The position numbers and the translations under genes are program-made. From Planctomycetales bacterium (GTDB lineage Bacteria; Planctomycetota; Planctomycetia; Isosphaerales; Isosphaeraceae): a DNA stretch of 64,000 nt. The stretch covers positions 1-64,000 of the forward strand of contig DAIDHB010000096.1 in assembly GCA_027452145.1 (NCBI GenBank), given 5' to 3'. The notes beneath the pieces were generated by a model. That model was given only the letters and a program-made list of their open reading frames with translations. It was not told the DNA's origin and made no database searches. This document shows positions 43,824-53,892 of this stretch, piece by piece (the stretch's first letter is position 1; every line of letters begins with the position of its first letter).

Positions 43824-43978
43824 ATTGACTCGATGGGCTCCCCTACCGACGACCAGGCTACCGGAAAACGACCGCTTGAATCTCGACGGACGATCCGCTC
43901 GAATGGGCCGGGTGTCCGCCGAGCTCGCCACGGTCGCCGACCGGGCCTCGCCGGCCATCGCCTCCGGAGATGTCCATC

Positions 43979-45208
43979 GTGAAGTACGGCGTACCGATCG
44001 CGCTACTGTCCCTCGCCATCACGGCCTCGCCCGTCTTCGCCGACGAGAAGGCCGGCGGGCTCCCCGGGCTCGACGTCCGGGTCGCTTTCCCCGACCTGCG
44101 GTTCGACCGACCCGTCGCGATGGCCGAGCCCGGCGACGGCAGCAACCGCCTGTTCGTCGTCGAGCAGCACCAGGCCAAGATCTGGTCGTTCCCCAACGAC
44201 CGAAATGCTCGCTCGAAGGACCTGTTCCTCCAGCTCCCCGACCCGATCAATCGGGGTAACGAGGAGGGCCTGCTGGGCCTGGCGTTCCACCCCAACTTCA
44301 AGCAGAACCGCCAGTTCTTCGTCTACTACTCGGCCAATGACAACGGCTCGCGCCGCTCGGTCGTCTCGCGATTCGTCGCCTCTCCCTCCGACCCCCACCG
44401 CGCCGACCCGTCCAGCGAGCAGCGGATCTGGGTCTCCGCCGAGGATCCGTACGAGAATCACAACGGCGGCACGATCGCCTTCGGCAAGGACGGGTATCTC
44501 TACATCACGCTCGGCGACGGCGGCGCGGCCGACGACCCGCTGAATTCCGGCCAGAATCCCCGCGACTGGTTCGCCTCGATCCTGCGGATCGACGTCGACC
44601 ACCCCGAGGGCGGCCGCGCCTACGGCATTCCAGCCGACAACCCGGCTCGCCGGGCAGGCGGACACGCCCACTGGGCGCCCGAGGTCTACTGCATCGGCCT
44701 GCGGAATGTCTGGAAGTTCAGCTTCGACCGCCAGACCGGCGACCTCTGGGCCGGCGACGTCGGCCAGAACCTCTGGGAGATGGTCCACCGGATCGAGAAT
44801 GGCGGCAACTACGGCTGGAGCCTCCGCGAGGGCTTCCACCCCTTCATGCCCCAGCGCCGCCGACGCGCCGACGCCGCCGGACCCATCAAGCCCCCGCTCG
44901 CCGAGTACCCCCACGCCCCGACGGCCAGGCGACCCGACAGCGGCCTCAGCATCACCGGCGGCTACGTCTACCGCGGCACGAAGATCCCAGCGCTCCAGGG
45001 TGTCTACGTCTACGGCGACTACGACACCGGCCGAATCTGGGGCCTGCGCTACGCCGATGGAAAGGTCGTCGCCAACGGCGAGATCGTCGACGTCCGCAAG
45101 CACCCGAAGCTCAACATCGCCTCCTTCGGCGAGGACGCCCAGGGCGAGCTCTACATCCTCGCCTTCGACGGCCGCATCTACGAGTTCGTCCCGCCGTCGG
45201 GCCGATGA
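43979..45208 (+). CDS. exported PQQ-dependent sugar (sorbosone/glucose) dehydrogenase-like protein
   Basis: This 409-residue protein has a signal peptide ending near VFADEKAG and a six-bladed beta-propeller of the soluble glucose dehydrogenase/hedgehog-interacting type: GLLGLAFHPNFKQNRQFFVYY, GTIAFGKDGYLYITLGDGG, EVYCIGLRNVWKFSFD, LWAGDVGQNLWEMVHRIENG and GVYVYGDYDTGRIWGLRY. The usual activity is oxidation of sugars in the periplasm with PQQ, but many planctomycete members are uncharacterised. GTG 43979 is preferred to ATG 43970 because CGGAG lies at normal distance from it, while it abuts the ATG. It is followed by a large ACGAAA hairpin. Confidence 0.82.
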   Translation: MKYGVPIALLSLAITASPVFADEKAGGLPGLDVRVAFPDLRFDRPVAMAEPGDGSNRLFVVEQHQAKIWSFPNDRNARSKDLFLQLPDPINRGNEEGLLGLAFHPNFKQNRQFFVYYSANDNGSRRSVVSRFVASPSDPHRADPSSEQRIWVSAEDPYENHNGGTIAFGKDGYLYITLGDGGAADDPLNSGQNPRDWFASILRIDVDHPEGGRAYGIPADNPARRAGGHAHWAPEVYCIGLRNVWKFSFDRQTGDLWAGDVGQNLWEMVHRIENGGNYGWSLREGFHPFMPQRRRRADAAGPIKPPLAEYPHAPTARRPDSGLSITGGYVYRGTKIPALQGVYVYGDYDTGRIWGLRYADGKVVANGEIVDVRKHPKLNIASFGEDAQGELYILAFDGRIYEFVPPSGR

Positions 45209-45255
45209 AACCTCGGTGCCAGGAACCTCCGCGACGGCATTCGGTCCAAAAGAGG

Positions 45256-45364
45256 AACCACGAAAAACACGAAATCTCACGAAATAGACGCGATCGAGCA
45301 ACCGCCCGAGGTGGGACGCTCGTCAGGTCGCATTTTTTCGTGTAATTTCGTGTTTTTCGTGGTT
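45256..45364. repeat. large inverted repeat of ACGAAA units between convergent genes
   Basis: The left arm (45256-45285) reads AACCACGAAAAACACGAAAT, then a further CACGAAA. The right arm (45333-45364) is its near-perfect reverse complement, ending TTTTTCGTGGTT. About 47 bases separate the arms. Each arm is itself a short array of CACGAAA units. It lies between two convergent genes and would give a long hairpin followed by T-rich DNA on either strand, so it probably ends both transcripts. It may also belong to a dispersed genomic repeat family. Confidence 0.75.
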
Positions 45365-45415
45365 AAGTCCGAAATCCATTCGCCATACCGTCCTTCCCTC
45401 GTGTTGTTCCGTGGC

Positions 45416-46606
45416 TCATTCCGGAAATCCAAGCGCCGTCCGGAACTCATCCCAAAGGTCCTCGGGATCCTCGAGGCCCACCGAGATCCGGACCAGTCCG
45501 GGCGTGATCCCCTGTCGCGCCCGGGCCGCCTCGTCCAGTGCGCGATGGCTGGTCGTCACCGGGTGGCTGAGCGTCGTCTGGACATCGCCCAGGCTCGGCG
45601 CGAATGGGATCGACTCCGCCAGGCCGCGGATGAGCGCGTCCGCACGCTCGCGCGAGCCCACGTCGATCGTGATCATCGACCCGCCCGAATTCCCCAGCAC
45701 CCGCGCGGCCAGGGCCCGGTCCGGGTGCGACTCCAGCCCCGGATAATGCACCCGGACGACCCCCGGATGCGCCTCCAGCCGCCGGGCCAGAGCCATCGCG
45801 GTTGACGAGGCGCGTTCCATCCGCAATGCCAGGGTCGCCAGCCCGCGCATCGCCAGCCAGCTCTCGAACGGGTTGCCGGTCTGCCCGAGCGTCGACGCCA
45901 GCACCCGGGCCGGCTCGACCAGCCGCCGCTCACCCAGGATGGCGCCCAGCGTCACGTCGCTGTGCCCCGCGATCATCTTCGTCACCGAGTGAACGACGAG
46001 CCCGGCCCCCAGCTCGACGGGCCGGCAGATAAGCGGCGCGAACGTGTTGTCCACGATGAGGGGGATTGCCGCCTCCCGCGCGACCCCGGCCAGCCCCGGC
46101 AGGTCGGCGACGCGGAGCAGGGGGTTCGAGATCGTCTCGGCCAGGATCGCACGGGTGTTCGGAGTCATCGCCGCACGGGCCGAGCCGGCATCGGCCGGGT
46201 CGAATGTCGCGTGGTCGATGCCCCACCGCGACATCTGCCGCTCCACCAGCGCAGCGGTCCGGCCGTACATCCCCTCGGCGATCAGCACGCGATCCCCCTG
46301 GCCGAGAATCGACAGGAGCGCCGCGGCGATCGCGCCCATCCCCGAGGCACAGATCCAGCCCGCCTCGGCCTGTTCCAGTCGCGTGAGCTTCTCGGCAAGC
46401 TGCGCGGCATTCGGATGGCCGTCGCGCGCGTAGATGTACCCGGTCGCCGAGCCGTCCGATAGCCCGTCGACGTGCGACAGGTCGTCCGGGCAATAAACAA
46501 CGCTCAGGTCGAGCGGCGGGACGAGCGGCCGGCTGCTCGAGCGGGCCGGCCGGGGCGCGCGGGCGCACAGGGTCGCGGGGTCGGGGTCGGTGGGTTCAGT
46601 CGCCAT
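45416..46606 (-). CDS. trans-sulfuration PLP enzyme (cystathionine gamma-synthase/lyase family)
   Basis: The 396-residue protein is a Cys/Met metabolism PLP-dependent enzyme with YARDGHPNAAQLAEKLTRLE, ICASGMGAIAAALLSIL, the phosphate-binding IVDNTFAPLICRP, the PLP lysine 210 in VHSVTKMIAGHSDVTLG, and a C-terminal HPVTTSHR followed by GLVRISVGLEDPEDL. The family includes cystathionine gamma-synthase, cystathionine gamma-lyase and methionine gamma-lyase; motifs alone do not separate them. ATG 46606 (MATEPTDP) has GGAG upstream. The PP2C gene lies 119 bases upstream on the same strand. Confidence 0.83.
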   Translation of the reverse strand: MATEPTDPDPATLCARAPRPARSSSRPLVPPLDLSVVYCPDDLSHVDGLSDGSATGYIYARDGHPNAAQLAEKLTRLEQAEAGWICASGMGAIAAALLSILGQGDRVLIAEGMYGRTAALVERQMSRWGIDHATFDPADAGSARAAMTPNTRAILAETISNPLLRVADLPGLAGVAREAAIPLIVDNTFAPLICRPVELGAGLVVHSVTKMIAGHSDVTLGAILGERRLVEPARVLASTLGQTGNPFESWLAMRGLATLALRMERASSTAMALARRLEAHPGVVRVHYPGLESHPDRALAARVLGNSGGSMITIDVGSRERADALIRGLAESIPFAPSLGDVQTTLSHPVTTSHRALDEAARARQGITPGLVRISVGLEDPEDLWDEFRTALGFPE

Positions 46607-46695
46607 CGACGAGGCTCCGAGCAAGGGCAAGGGCCGGTGCGTGTTCGGTGGGAAGTTCGGCCGGCCACTTCGCCTCGATGCCATGCGAAGAGACC

Positions 46696-46715
46696 CGACG
46701 CGACGCGACGCGACG
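46696..46715. repeat. CGACG tandem repeat, four units
   Basis: Four exact CGACG copies lie between the PP2C and PLP-enzyme genes. The array is too short to imply function, but it could vary in length between strains. Confidence 0.5.
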
Positions 46716-46725
46716 CGGCCGCCGA

Positions 46726-47883
46726 TCAGGTCGAGCTCACGGCCTTGCGGTGGAACCGCGCGCCGACGCCCAGCAGGCTGATGATCTCGCCGATCTTGCG
46801 CAAGGCCGCCCAGTTGTTGCCGGCCGTCCGGGCGTCGGCCTGCTGGCGTCGCAGCGTCGCCAGCAAGGTCCAGTCGATCGACCAGGCCTGTTCGATCGCC
46901 TGCTCCTGCGCGGCGCGGGTCAATTCGTCCAGCCGGATGATAAGATCCTCGCTGATCGGGCAATCGGCGGAGCGGTAGAGGTGCTCCTCGACGGGTGCCG
47001 CGGCCGCACGCCTGCGGGACGTGAGCATCCCCAGCAGCCGCCTGGTCCACCCCTCGCCGGTCCCTCCATCCTTCTTGTGGGGCCGATCCGCCTGCCGGTC
47101 GACCTCGCCCGACTCGGGGTCGACCCACTCGCCGATCCGGACGATCACGACGGTGATATTGTCCAGGCCACCCCGGAGGTTGGCCAGGTTCATCAGGTCC
47201 CGGCAAGCTTCCCTGGGGTGGAGGTTCCCCGCGAACGCCCCCAGCTCGTGGTCCTCGACCGGCCCCGAGAGGCCGTCCGAGCAGAGCAGGAACACATCCC
47301 CCGGCTCGACCGGCAGCGGACCCTCGATGTCGACCTCGATCTCGGCCTCGGGCCCCAGGCTGCGGGTGATGACATTCTTCGGCACCGAGAGCTTCGCCTG
47401 CTCGGATGTCAGGTGATTGCGCCGCACCAGCTCCCACACCAGGCTGTGGTCGAACGAAAGCTGATCGATCCGCGTCCCTCGGATGCGGTACACCCGCGAA
47501 TCGCCGACGTGCGCGATCAGCGCGCCCTCGGGGAGCAGCAACAGGGCCGACGAGGTCGTGCCCATCCCCTGGAAATCGCGATTCGCCGTCGCCCGGCTGT
47601 GGATCAGGGCGCTGACGTCGCGGAACGTCTTGGTGATCGCCTCGCTCGCGCTGCCCGCCTTCGTCTTCATGTAAGTGTGCGGGATCAGGTCGCAGGCCAT
47701 CTTGCTGGCCAGCTCGCCCACCGCGTGCGCACCCATACCGTCAGCGACCAGGAAGACGTGCCCTCGCTGGCGCCATGCCTCGGCGTGCGGGGCCCGGACG
47801 ATCGAGTAGCTGTCCTGGTTATTCGAACGACGCATCCCCGTGTCGGTCGCGGCTGCGTCGATGATCACGTCATCCCAGTTCAC
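46726..47883 (-). CDS. PP2C-type Ser/Thr protein phosphatase
   Basis: This 385-residue protein has the metal-dependent PP2C fold in the first 245 residues: GMRRSNNQDSYSI, LVADGMGAHAVGE, IAHVGDSRVYRIRG, LLCSDGLSG and GGLDNITVVIV. All metal-binding aspartates are visible. A positively charged linker and a helical C-terminal domain follow (SADCPISEDLIIRLDELT onward), with no membrane segment. It presumably reverses phosphorylation by Hanks-type kinases such as the two encoded near the right end of the window. ATG 47883 begins MNWDDVIIDAAATD. Confidence 0.87.
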   Translation of the reverse strand: MNWDDVIIDAAATDTGMRRSNNQDSYSIVRAPHAEAWRQRGHVFLVADGMGAHAVGELASKMACDLIPHTYMKTKAGSASEAITKTFRDVSALIHSRATANRDFQGMGTTSSALLLLPEGALIAHVGDSRVYRIRGTRIDQLSFDHSLVWELVRRNHLTSEQAKLSVPKNVITRSLGPEAEIEVDIEGPLPVEPGDVFLLCSDGLSGPVEDHELGAFAGNLHPREACRDLMNLANLRGGLDNITVVIVRIGEWVDPESGEVDRQADRPHKKDGGTGEGWTRRLLGMLTSRRRAAAAPVEEHLYRSADCPISEDLIIRLDELTRAAQEQAIEQAWSIDWTLLATLRRQQADARTAGNNWAALRKIGEIISLLGVGARFHRKAVSST

Positions 47884-48320
47884 AATCCGGCCCTGCTCTC
47901 ATTCCCCGGCCGCGGCCTTGATCTCGCGTCGACCGCCTGTCACCGCTCGTCGGCCGCCATGCGTTGTCCCATGATCCGGCTCGTCCCCGCGCGACTCAAG
48001 GGCATTCCCTCGGAAAATCCCGCGACAGAAGCATCTGCGCCCGTCATCCGGTCCGATTATCGGACCATCCGCCTCTGACCATCATTCTAACGCACGGCTC
48101 GTCCGAGAGGGCTACCCCGCGCGGACGACGCCGGCCCATCTCACCCACAATCCCCTCGATCGACCGCTCGGCCACCTCCCCCGGACGAGCACGACGACCC
48201 GCGACCGGCCGAAATGCGAAGACTGGACTCGCGAACTCCAGCCTCCCTCCCTAATACTAGGACGTTCGTCAGCCTGTGACCCGGATGCGTCCCCTTACCG
48301 AAATCCCGGCGGCGCCCCCA
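47884..48320. other. divergent intergenic region between PP2C and M16 genes
   Basis: No gene, hairpin or clear promoter is visible in this stretch. In-frame alternative starts of the M16 gene (GTG 48276, ATG 48285) fall at its right end. Confidence 0.4.
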
Positions 48321-50981
48321 ATGACCGACTCCGACCCGCTCGACCGCTTCCGCTTCACCCGAACGACCCTCGCCAACGGACTCGACGTCATCGTCCGACA
48401 TCAGCAAGGCCCCCCACTCGTCGCCGTAAATCTCTGGTATCACGTCGGTTCCAAGAACGAGGAACGCACCCAGCGCGGCTATACCCACCTCTTCGAACAC
48501 CTCATGTTCGAAGGCTCCCTCCATTATCCCGGTGATTTCTTCAAACACCTCCAGCCCCTCGGCGCCAACATCAATGGCTCCACGTCCTCGGACCGAACGA
48601 ACTATTTCGTCGATCTGCCGACGCCCCACACCGAGCTCGCCCTTGCCATGGAATCCGACCGCATGGCCAACCTCCTGGGCGCACTCGACGACCACAAGCT
48701 CACCATTCAGAAAGGCGTCGTCACCAACGAATACCGTCAGAATTACGCCAACCGACCCTACGGAATGGCCGGCAGCCTCATTGCTGAGGCCCTCTACCCC
48801 CCACAACACCCCTATAGCTGGCTCACGATCGGAAACATGGAGGACGTTGCCCGCGCATCAATGGATGATGTTACGGCGTTTTTCCGGCGGTTCTACGTCC
48901 CCAGCAACGCCAGCCTCGCCCTGGTCGGCGATCTCGACGAGGATGGCGGGCTCGCGCTGGCCGAGAAGTATTTCGGCGGCATCCCGGGCGGGACGCCCGC
49001 GCTGCGGCCGATCGCCGACGGGCCCCGGCTGGTCGAGGATCGGTCGATCGTGCTCCGCGACCGCGTCGAGCTTGATCGGATGTACCTGACCTGGCCGACG
49101 GTCCCGCACTTCCACCTGGACGACGCCGCGCTCATCCTCCTGGGCGACATCCTGGGCCGCGGCCGGGCCAGCCGGCTCTACAAGCGGCTGGTCATCGAAG
49201 AGCAGGTGGCGCAGGACGTCAACGCGCACCAGTCCGGTCGCGAGCTGGCCGGCTCCTTCGGCGTGGTCGTCACCCTCCGCCCCGGACAGTCGATCGACCG
49301 GGCTCGAGAGCTGGTCGACGCCGAGCTGACCGCGCTGGCGGCCGGCGAGGCCACGGGCGAGGAGCTGGTCCGCGTGCAAAACATGCGCGCCGCCGGCTTC
49401 TACTTCGCCCTCGAGCACATCGGCGGATTCGGCGGCGTCGCCGACCGGCTCAACGCCTACAACACCTTCCGCGGCGACCCCGCCCTGATCGCGACCGACC
49501 TGAAGCGCTTCCGCGACACGACCCTCGACGAGATCGGCGAGGCCGTCCGCCGGCATCTTGCCGGACGGCCGCGGGTCGACCTCTCGGTCGTCGGCGGCAA
49601 GAGCCCAGGTGCCGGCGTCGCCGCCGCGACCGACCGCGCGCACCCGCCCCGGCCCGGCGATCTCGACCGCTTCGCCGTGCCCATGCCGCAGGTCTCTCAG
49701 CTCGGCAACGGCATGCCGCTGTGGTTCTTCCCGCGTCCCGAGCTCCCCACCGTGGCCGGCTCGATCGTGATCCCGGGCGGCGGCGTGCTCCACCCGCCGG
49801 GGCAGGGGGGACTGGCCCAGTTGACCGCCGACATGCTCGACGAGGGGACAAAGAACCGATCGGCCGCCCAGCTCGCGCTGGAAGTCGAGGCGATGGGCGC
49901 GTCGATCTCGGCGAGTTGCGGCTGGGACGGCATCTACATCGGCTTCCGCTGCCTCAGCTCCGACCTCCCGCAAACGCTCGACATCGCGGCCGACATCCTC
50001 CTGAACCCGTCCTTCCCCGACAAGGAATTTCGCCGCGTCCACGGCCAGACCCTCGCCGCACTCAGGTCCGAACGCGACAGCGCCGACGCGCGCGCCTACC
50101 GGGCGCTTCTCCGCCAGCTTTATGATTCAGAGCACCCCTATCACCTCCCGCTCGCCGGCACCGAGGCGACCGTGGCCGGGCTCTCGGCGGTCGACCTCCG
50201 CGCCTTCCACTCGCGCGGCCTGCTCGGGCGCCGGGCGTCGGTCATCGTCGCGGGGGACGTCGATCCGTCGGCCCTCGCCGCCGAGCTCGATCGCCGCCTG
50301 TCCGCCTGGAACAACGCGAACGGCGACCTGCCCCAGTTGGCCGATCCCGGCCACCTCGACCACCCGTTGATCCTCCTGCTCGACCGCCCGGGCGCGCCGC
50401 AGGCGGTGATCCGCGCGGGGCACCGCGGCATCCACCGCCTCGACCCGGCGTTCGACCCGATCGTCCTGTTCAACCAGGTCCTCGGCGGCCAGTTCACCTC
50501 GCGGCTCAATGAGAAGCTGCGCGAGGAGCGCGGGTTCACCTACGGGGTCCGCAGCCAGTTCGAATGCCGACGCTCGGCCGGCCCGTTCTCGATCGGCTCT
50601 TCGGTGCAGAGCGACCGCCTCGCCGAGGCGATCGAGGACATCCGCGCCGAGGTCAGCGACATCCTCACCGCGCGGCCGCCCACGCCCGAGGAGCTGGACA
50701 AGGCCCGCCGTTCGCTGATCGAGGGCCAGCCCCGCTACCTCGAAACGCCCTCGGCTCTGGTCAGCCGCTTTGGCAGCCTGCTCGTCCACGGCCTGCCGCC
50801 CGAGCACGAAGCCGGCTTCGCCGACCGCCTCGCCCGGGTCGACCGCGACGCCGTCCTCGAGGCCGCCCGGGCACGAGTCCATCCGGATTCGCTGGTCATC
50901 GTGGTCGTCGCCGACGCCGCCCAGGTCCGCGCAGGTCTCGAGTCCCTCGCCTGGGCTGAGACCCGGCTGATCGAGGATTGA
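48321..50981 (+). CDS. M16 family zinc peptidase, two M16 units fused
   Basis: The 886-residue protein has two M16 units in tandem, like PqqL-type or fused processing-peptidase proteins. The N-terminal unit holds the inverted zinc motif HLFEH (His56, Glu59, His60) and the downstream glutamate region [10 protein letters not shown], so it is the catalytic half. The C-terminal unit (from about residue 460, with [12 protein letters not shown] and [23 protein letters not shown]) lacks the motif and is the usual inactive partner. No signal peptide is seen from this start. ATG 48321 begins directly at the domain, but none of the possible starts has a good ribosome-binding site. The first 550 bases use more A/T-ending codons than the rest. 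Confidence 0.85.
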   Translation: MTDSDPLDRFRFTRTTLANGLDVIVRHQQGPPLVAVNLWYHVGSKNEERTQRGYTHLFEHLMFEGSLHYPGDFFKHLQPLGANINGSTSSDRTNYFVDLPTPHTELALAMESDRMANLLGALDDHKLTIQKGVVTNEYRQNYANRPYGMAGSLIAEALYPPQHPYSWLTIGNMEDVARASMDDVTAFFRRFYVPSNASLALVGDLDEDGGLALAEKYFGGIPGGTPALRPIADGPRLVEDRSIVLRDRVELDRMYLTWPTVPHFHLDDAALILLGDILGRGRASRLYKRLVIEEQVAQDVNAHQSGRELAGSFGVVVTLRPGQSIDRARELVDAELTALAAGEATGEELVRVQNMRAAGFYFALEHIGGFGGVADRLNAYNTFRGDPALIATDLKRFRDTTLDEIGEAVRRHLAGRPRVDLSVVGGKSPGAGVAAATDRAHPPRPGDLDRFAVPMPQVSQLGNGMPLWFFPRPELPTVAGSIVIPGGGVLHPPGQGGLAQLTADMLDEGTKNRSAAQLALEVEAMGASISASCGWDGIYIGFRCLSSDLPQTLDIAADILLNPSFPDKEFRRVHGQTLAALRSERDSADARAYRALLRQLYDSEHPYHLPLAGTEATVAGLSAVDLRAFHSRGLLGRRASVIVAGDVDPSALAAELDRRLSAWNNANGDLPQLADPGHLDHPLILLLDRPGAPQAVIRAGHRGIHRLDPAFDPIVLFNQVLGGQFTSRLNEKLREERGFTYGVRSQFECRRSAGPFSIGSSVQSDRLAEAIEDIRAEVSDILTARPPTPEELDKARRSLIEGQPRYLETPSALVSRFGSLLVHGLPPEHEAGFADRLARVDRDAVLEAARARVHPDSLVIVVVADAAQVRAGLESLAWAETRLIED

Positions 50982-51088
50982 CGACCCGAACGGGCTCGAC
51001 TTGCCCGCAACGACCTCCTCGGCTATTCCCATCTGGCGGTCGGCGCTCGCGTGTTGGCCCGGTCCTATCCGAGATGCGGAGTCAGGCG

Positions 51089-52075
51089 ATGATCGACGGA
51101 CTCTCTGCGACGAGGGACGGTCGCATACCCCGCGGCCGTCGGGGCTTTACCCTGGTGGAGCTGCTGGTCGCGCTCGCGATCCTGGCGCTGCTGGTCGCCC
51201 TGGTGCTCCCGGCGATCCAGGCGGCCCGCGAGGCGGCTCGCAGGACCTTCTGTGCGAACAATCTCCGGCAACTGGGGCTGGCCCTCAACCAGTACGCCGA
51301 TTTGCATCAATCGTTCCCGCCCGGTTCCACCGCGCGGGGCTACTCGCATCTGGCGAGCCTGAGCCCCTTCCTCGAGCAATCGGCCCTCTTCAATCAGCTC
51401 AACCTCGGCCTGCACGCGCCAGTCGCCTGCCTCCCCGGCGGTCCGAACTGGACCGCCGCCACCACACCGGTCTCCGCGTTCCTCTGCCCGTCCGACTCCG
51501 CGCCGTCCGTCGGCAACCTGGGTGTCACGAACTACGCCGGAAACGGCGGCTACGGCAACCAGGCGTTCGGCTTCAACGGCCTGTTCTTCGACCGCTCGGG
51601 CCCGGCGAGTCCCGTCTCCTTCGCCGCAATCGCGGACGGCACCTCACAGACCGAGGCGATGACCGAGTGGGTCGTCGGCGCCCACCTGTCCGCGACCCGG
51701 GACCAGGCCATCGCGCTGTTCGACACGAGCCAGCTTCTCGTCCTGCCCTGGCAATTCGGCGAGTTCGTCAGTCTCTGCCAGGGTCTCGACACGGCGACCG
51801 CCACGGTCCACGGGCGCAAGCGGTGCGGCTGGATCTACGGGGAGTTCGGCGACTCGCTGCTCAACCACGACCTGCCGCCGCGCGGACACATCTGCCTGAA
51901 CGGCGGCAGCATCAACTACGGTTCCTGGCCGGCCGACAGCCGCCACCCGGCGGGCGTGAACGTCCTCTTCCTCGACGGCCACGCGCGGCTCGTCGCGGCC
52001 TCGGTCGCCCTGACACCCTGGCGTGCGATCGCCACCCGTCAAGGCGGCGAGTTGCTCGGCGAATCGAGCTTCTGA
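51089..52075 (+). CDS. DUF1559 protein with prepilin-type N-terminus
   Basis: The 328-residue protein has a type IV prepilin leader, [19 protein letters not shown], with cleavage expected between Gly19 and Phe20 and Glu24 at position five of the mature chain. The DUF1559 domain follows, ending in the signature [17 protein letters not shown]. Planctomycetes carry dozens of such proteins; their function is unknown, but the leader implies processing and assembly by a type II/IV pilus-like system. ATG 51089 has GGAG seven bases upstream. It starts 107 bases after the M16 gene on the same strand. Confidence 0.88.
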   Translation: MIDGLSATRDGRIPRGRRGFTLVELLVALAILALLVALVLPAIQAAREAARRTFCANNLRQLGLALNQYADLHQSFPPGSTARGYSHLASLSPFLEQSALFNQLNLGLHAPVACLPGGPNWTAATTPVSAFLCPSDSAPSVGNLGVTNYAGNGGYGNQAFGFNGLFFDRSGPASPVSFAAIADGTSQTEAMTEWVVGAHLSATRDQAIALFDTSQLLVLPWQFGEFVSLCQGLDTATATVHGRKRCGWIYGEFGDSLLNHDLPPRGHICLNGGSINYGSWPADSRHPAGVNVLFLDGHARLVAASVALTPWRAIATRQGGELLGESSF

Positions 52076-52079
52076 CGCC

Positions 52080-52118
52080 CGCCCGTCCGCTCCCGAGGTG
52101 TTCCGCGATCGACGGGCG
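52080..52118. terminator. hairpin between convergent DUF1559 and unknown-protein genes
   Basis: CGCCCGTC (52080-52087) and GACGGGCG (52111-52118) form an 8-bp stem around a 23-base loop, starting five bases after the DUF1559 stop. It could serve either strand. No T run is present. Confidence 0.4.
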
Positions 52119-52148
52119 CCTCCGCGGCTCGCTCGTCGTTCGATCGCT

Positions 52149-53387
52149 TCAGGTCTCGTCGGCGTCCCCGAGGTCCTCGTCGAATTCCAGCTCGAGCAGG
52201 ATGTCCAATCCCCCGGAATCGACGACCTCGACGCCGTCGATCACGAGGGCACAGCCGTGCTCCTCGTGGCCGTAAACGGATTCGAGCGAGATCCCGATGC
52301 GATCCCCCGACTCCGGCAGGATGATGCTCTCGATGCGGAAATAGTCGAGAGGAACTTCGGAGTTCGACGAGTCCTCGGGGAACAGCACGCGCTCCCTCGG
52401 GCCGCCAACGCTCAGGTCCTCGGCGGCCTCGGCGTGCAGGGCACGCAGGGCCCGCTCGACGTTCGCGGCCAGCTCCTGCTGCGACTTGACCAGGCGGTCG
52501 AATAGACGCTTCTGGTGTTTGGTCGGCCGCCGGACCCCACCGCAATGGAAACGGAACCGACCGGGCGGCAGCGGGCTCTCCTCCTCGTCATCACCGGCCT
52601 CGTCCTCCTCGGCGCCCGCGGTCAGATCCGCGGCGAAGCCCGCGGGATCGGCGAGCATCCGCTCCATCTCGTCGAGCTGGTTCCGCATGACGGCCGCGAT
52701 CTCGGGATTCGTCCCCTTCAATTGCTCCATCGCCCGCCGCTGATCGTCGAAGACCTGCTGCCCCTGGGGCGACTGGGCGAGGCCCTTCAGGCGATCCGCG
52801 TCGGGCGGCCCGCCCCCGAGCCGGCCGGCCAAATTCGCCAGGACGCTGGCGATCTGCCCGCCCACCACGGGGTTGATCGCCTTGAACGCCTCGAGCGGCT
52901 CGCCGATTCCCGACGACTCGAGCAGATTCACGGGCAGCTCCGGCTGCCATTCGGCTGCCGCCCGGACGGCCGGATCGTCGAGCGCGTCCGAGTCGCCGGC
53001 CACGCGTGCCAGCGTGCTCCGAGCCGACGTAACAAGCATCTCGAACACCTTCGCCGCGCCGACCGGCGAGGCCTCAGCGGATTTCAGGAACAGGCCGGGT
53101 ATCCCCAGCCTCAGCCTCCGGAACTTCTCTCCAAAGCGGCCCTCCAGGTCCGCGACAAGCTCGCCCCAGCTCGATTGACCCGCCGCGGCCCGCGCGCGGG
53201 CCTCCTCGATCGCCGCCACGAATGCCTGCTCCGCCGACACATGCTCGCGACTGTACCGGAATCCGTGGTACGCCCGGGCCAGCTCGTCGAATCGCCGGCC
53301 GATCCCGATCAACGAGGGCAGGTCCGCCTCGAACACAGTGGATCCGCCCGCCCGATGGAAGCTCTCGTACGGCTGCGCTGACGACAT
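52149..53387 (-). CDS. acidic protein of unknown function
   Basis: I do not recognise this 412-residue protein. It has no signal peptide or membrane segment. Residues 1-250 are mostly helical with a Gly-rich stretch (LAGRLGGGPPDADRLKG). A very acidic patch follows (GAEEDEAGDDEEESPLPPG, about 272-290), then RRPTKHQKRLFDRLVKSQQE, a coiled-coil-like segment. The C-terminal 95 residues look like a separate beta-rich domain (IGISLESVYGHEEHGCALV) reminiscent of DUF6985-like domains. An AAGGAGA eight bases before ATG 53387 supports expression. It is convergent with the DUF1559 gene and has no obvious functional partner. Confidence 0.65.
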   Translation of the reverse strand: MSSAQPYESFHRAGGSTVFEADLPSLIGIGRRFDELARAYHGFRYSREHVSAEQAFVAAIEEARARAAAGQSSWGELVADLEGRFGEKFRRLRLGIPGLFLKSAEASPVGAAKVFEMLVTSARSTLARVAGDSDALDDPAVRAAAEWQPELPVNLLESSGIGEPLEAFKAINPVVGGQIASVLANLAGRLGGGPPDADRLKGLAQSPQGQQVFDDQRRAMEQLKGTNPEIAAVMRNQLDEMERMLADPAGFAADLTAGAEEDEAGDDEEESPLPPGRFRFHCGGVRRPTKHQKRLFDRLVKSQQELAANVERALRALHAEAAEDLSVGGPRERVLFPEDSSNSEVPLDYFRIESIILPESGDRIGISLESVYGHEEHGCALVIDGVEVVDSGGLDILLELEFDEDLGDADET

Positions 53388-53892
53388 GGCTGGATCTCCT
53401 TCCGTCTCTCACCCTGCCGATTCCCTCGATCGGCTGGATTCGCCGACGCGGCCCCGCGATTCTACCCGTTCGCCAGCTCAGCCGCCGGCAGGTCGGAGTT
53501 CCTCCAGAAAAATATCGAGCCGTCCGGTCTTTTTCGGGGACAGCTTGCCCGAGACGCCGCATATACTCTTAATCAGTTAGGCCGCTGGCCCTCCAGATGG
53601 GCCTGTTGATCGTCTGCGCGCGTAGGTTTCCAGACCGTTTCGAGCGGCCTGGCCACCGGATCGCAACACGCACTGACTCGGACCGACGACCTCGAGAGGG
53701 ACCGCGCGACCAGGAAGGGACGCCGTCCGTCGACCAGGACCTGGAATCCGTCGCCCGCGCTCGAACGGCGGGGAGCGGCGGCTTCGTCCTCGAGACGCTC
53801 GGCGGCCAGTACGAACCGCTCGATCGACTATCGAATCTTGTGAAGACCGGCGCGACCATCGCGTTGCCGCGGGCGCCCGGAAAGGGGATTTC
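53388..53892. other. divergent intergenic region
   Basis: No gene is supported. A TATACT hexamer at 53562-53567 reads on the plus strand, but no -35 sits at proper distance. Frames here are antisense or lack ribosome-binding sites. Confidence 0.4.

Noticed and set aside
45416-47437. A single 673-codon gene extending the PLP enzyme upstream
   Set aside because: The upstream part overlaps the PP2C gene on the same strand in another frame and has no homology; ATG 46606 has its own ribosome-binding site.
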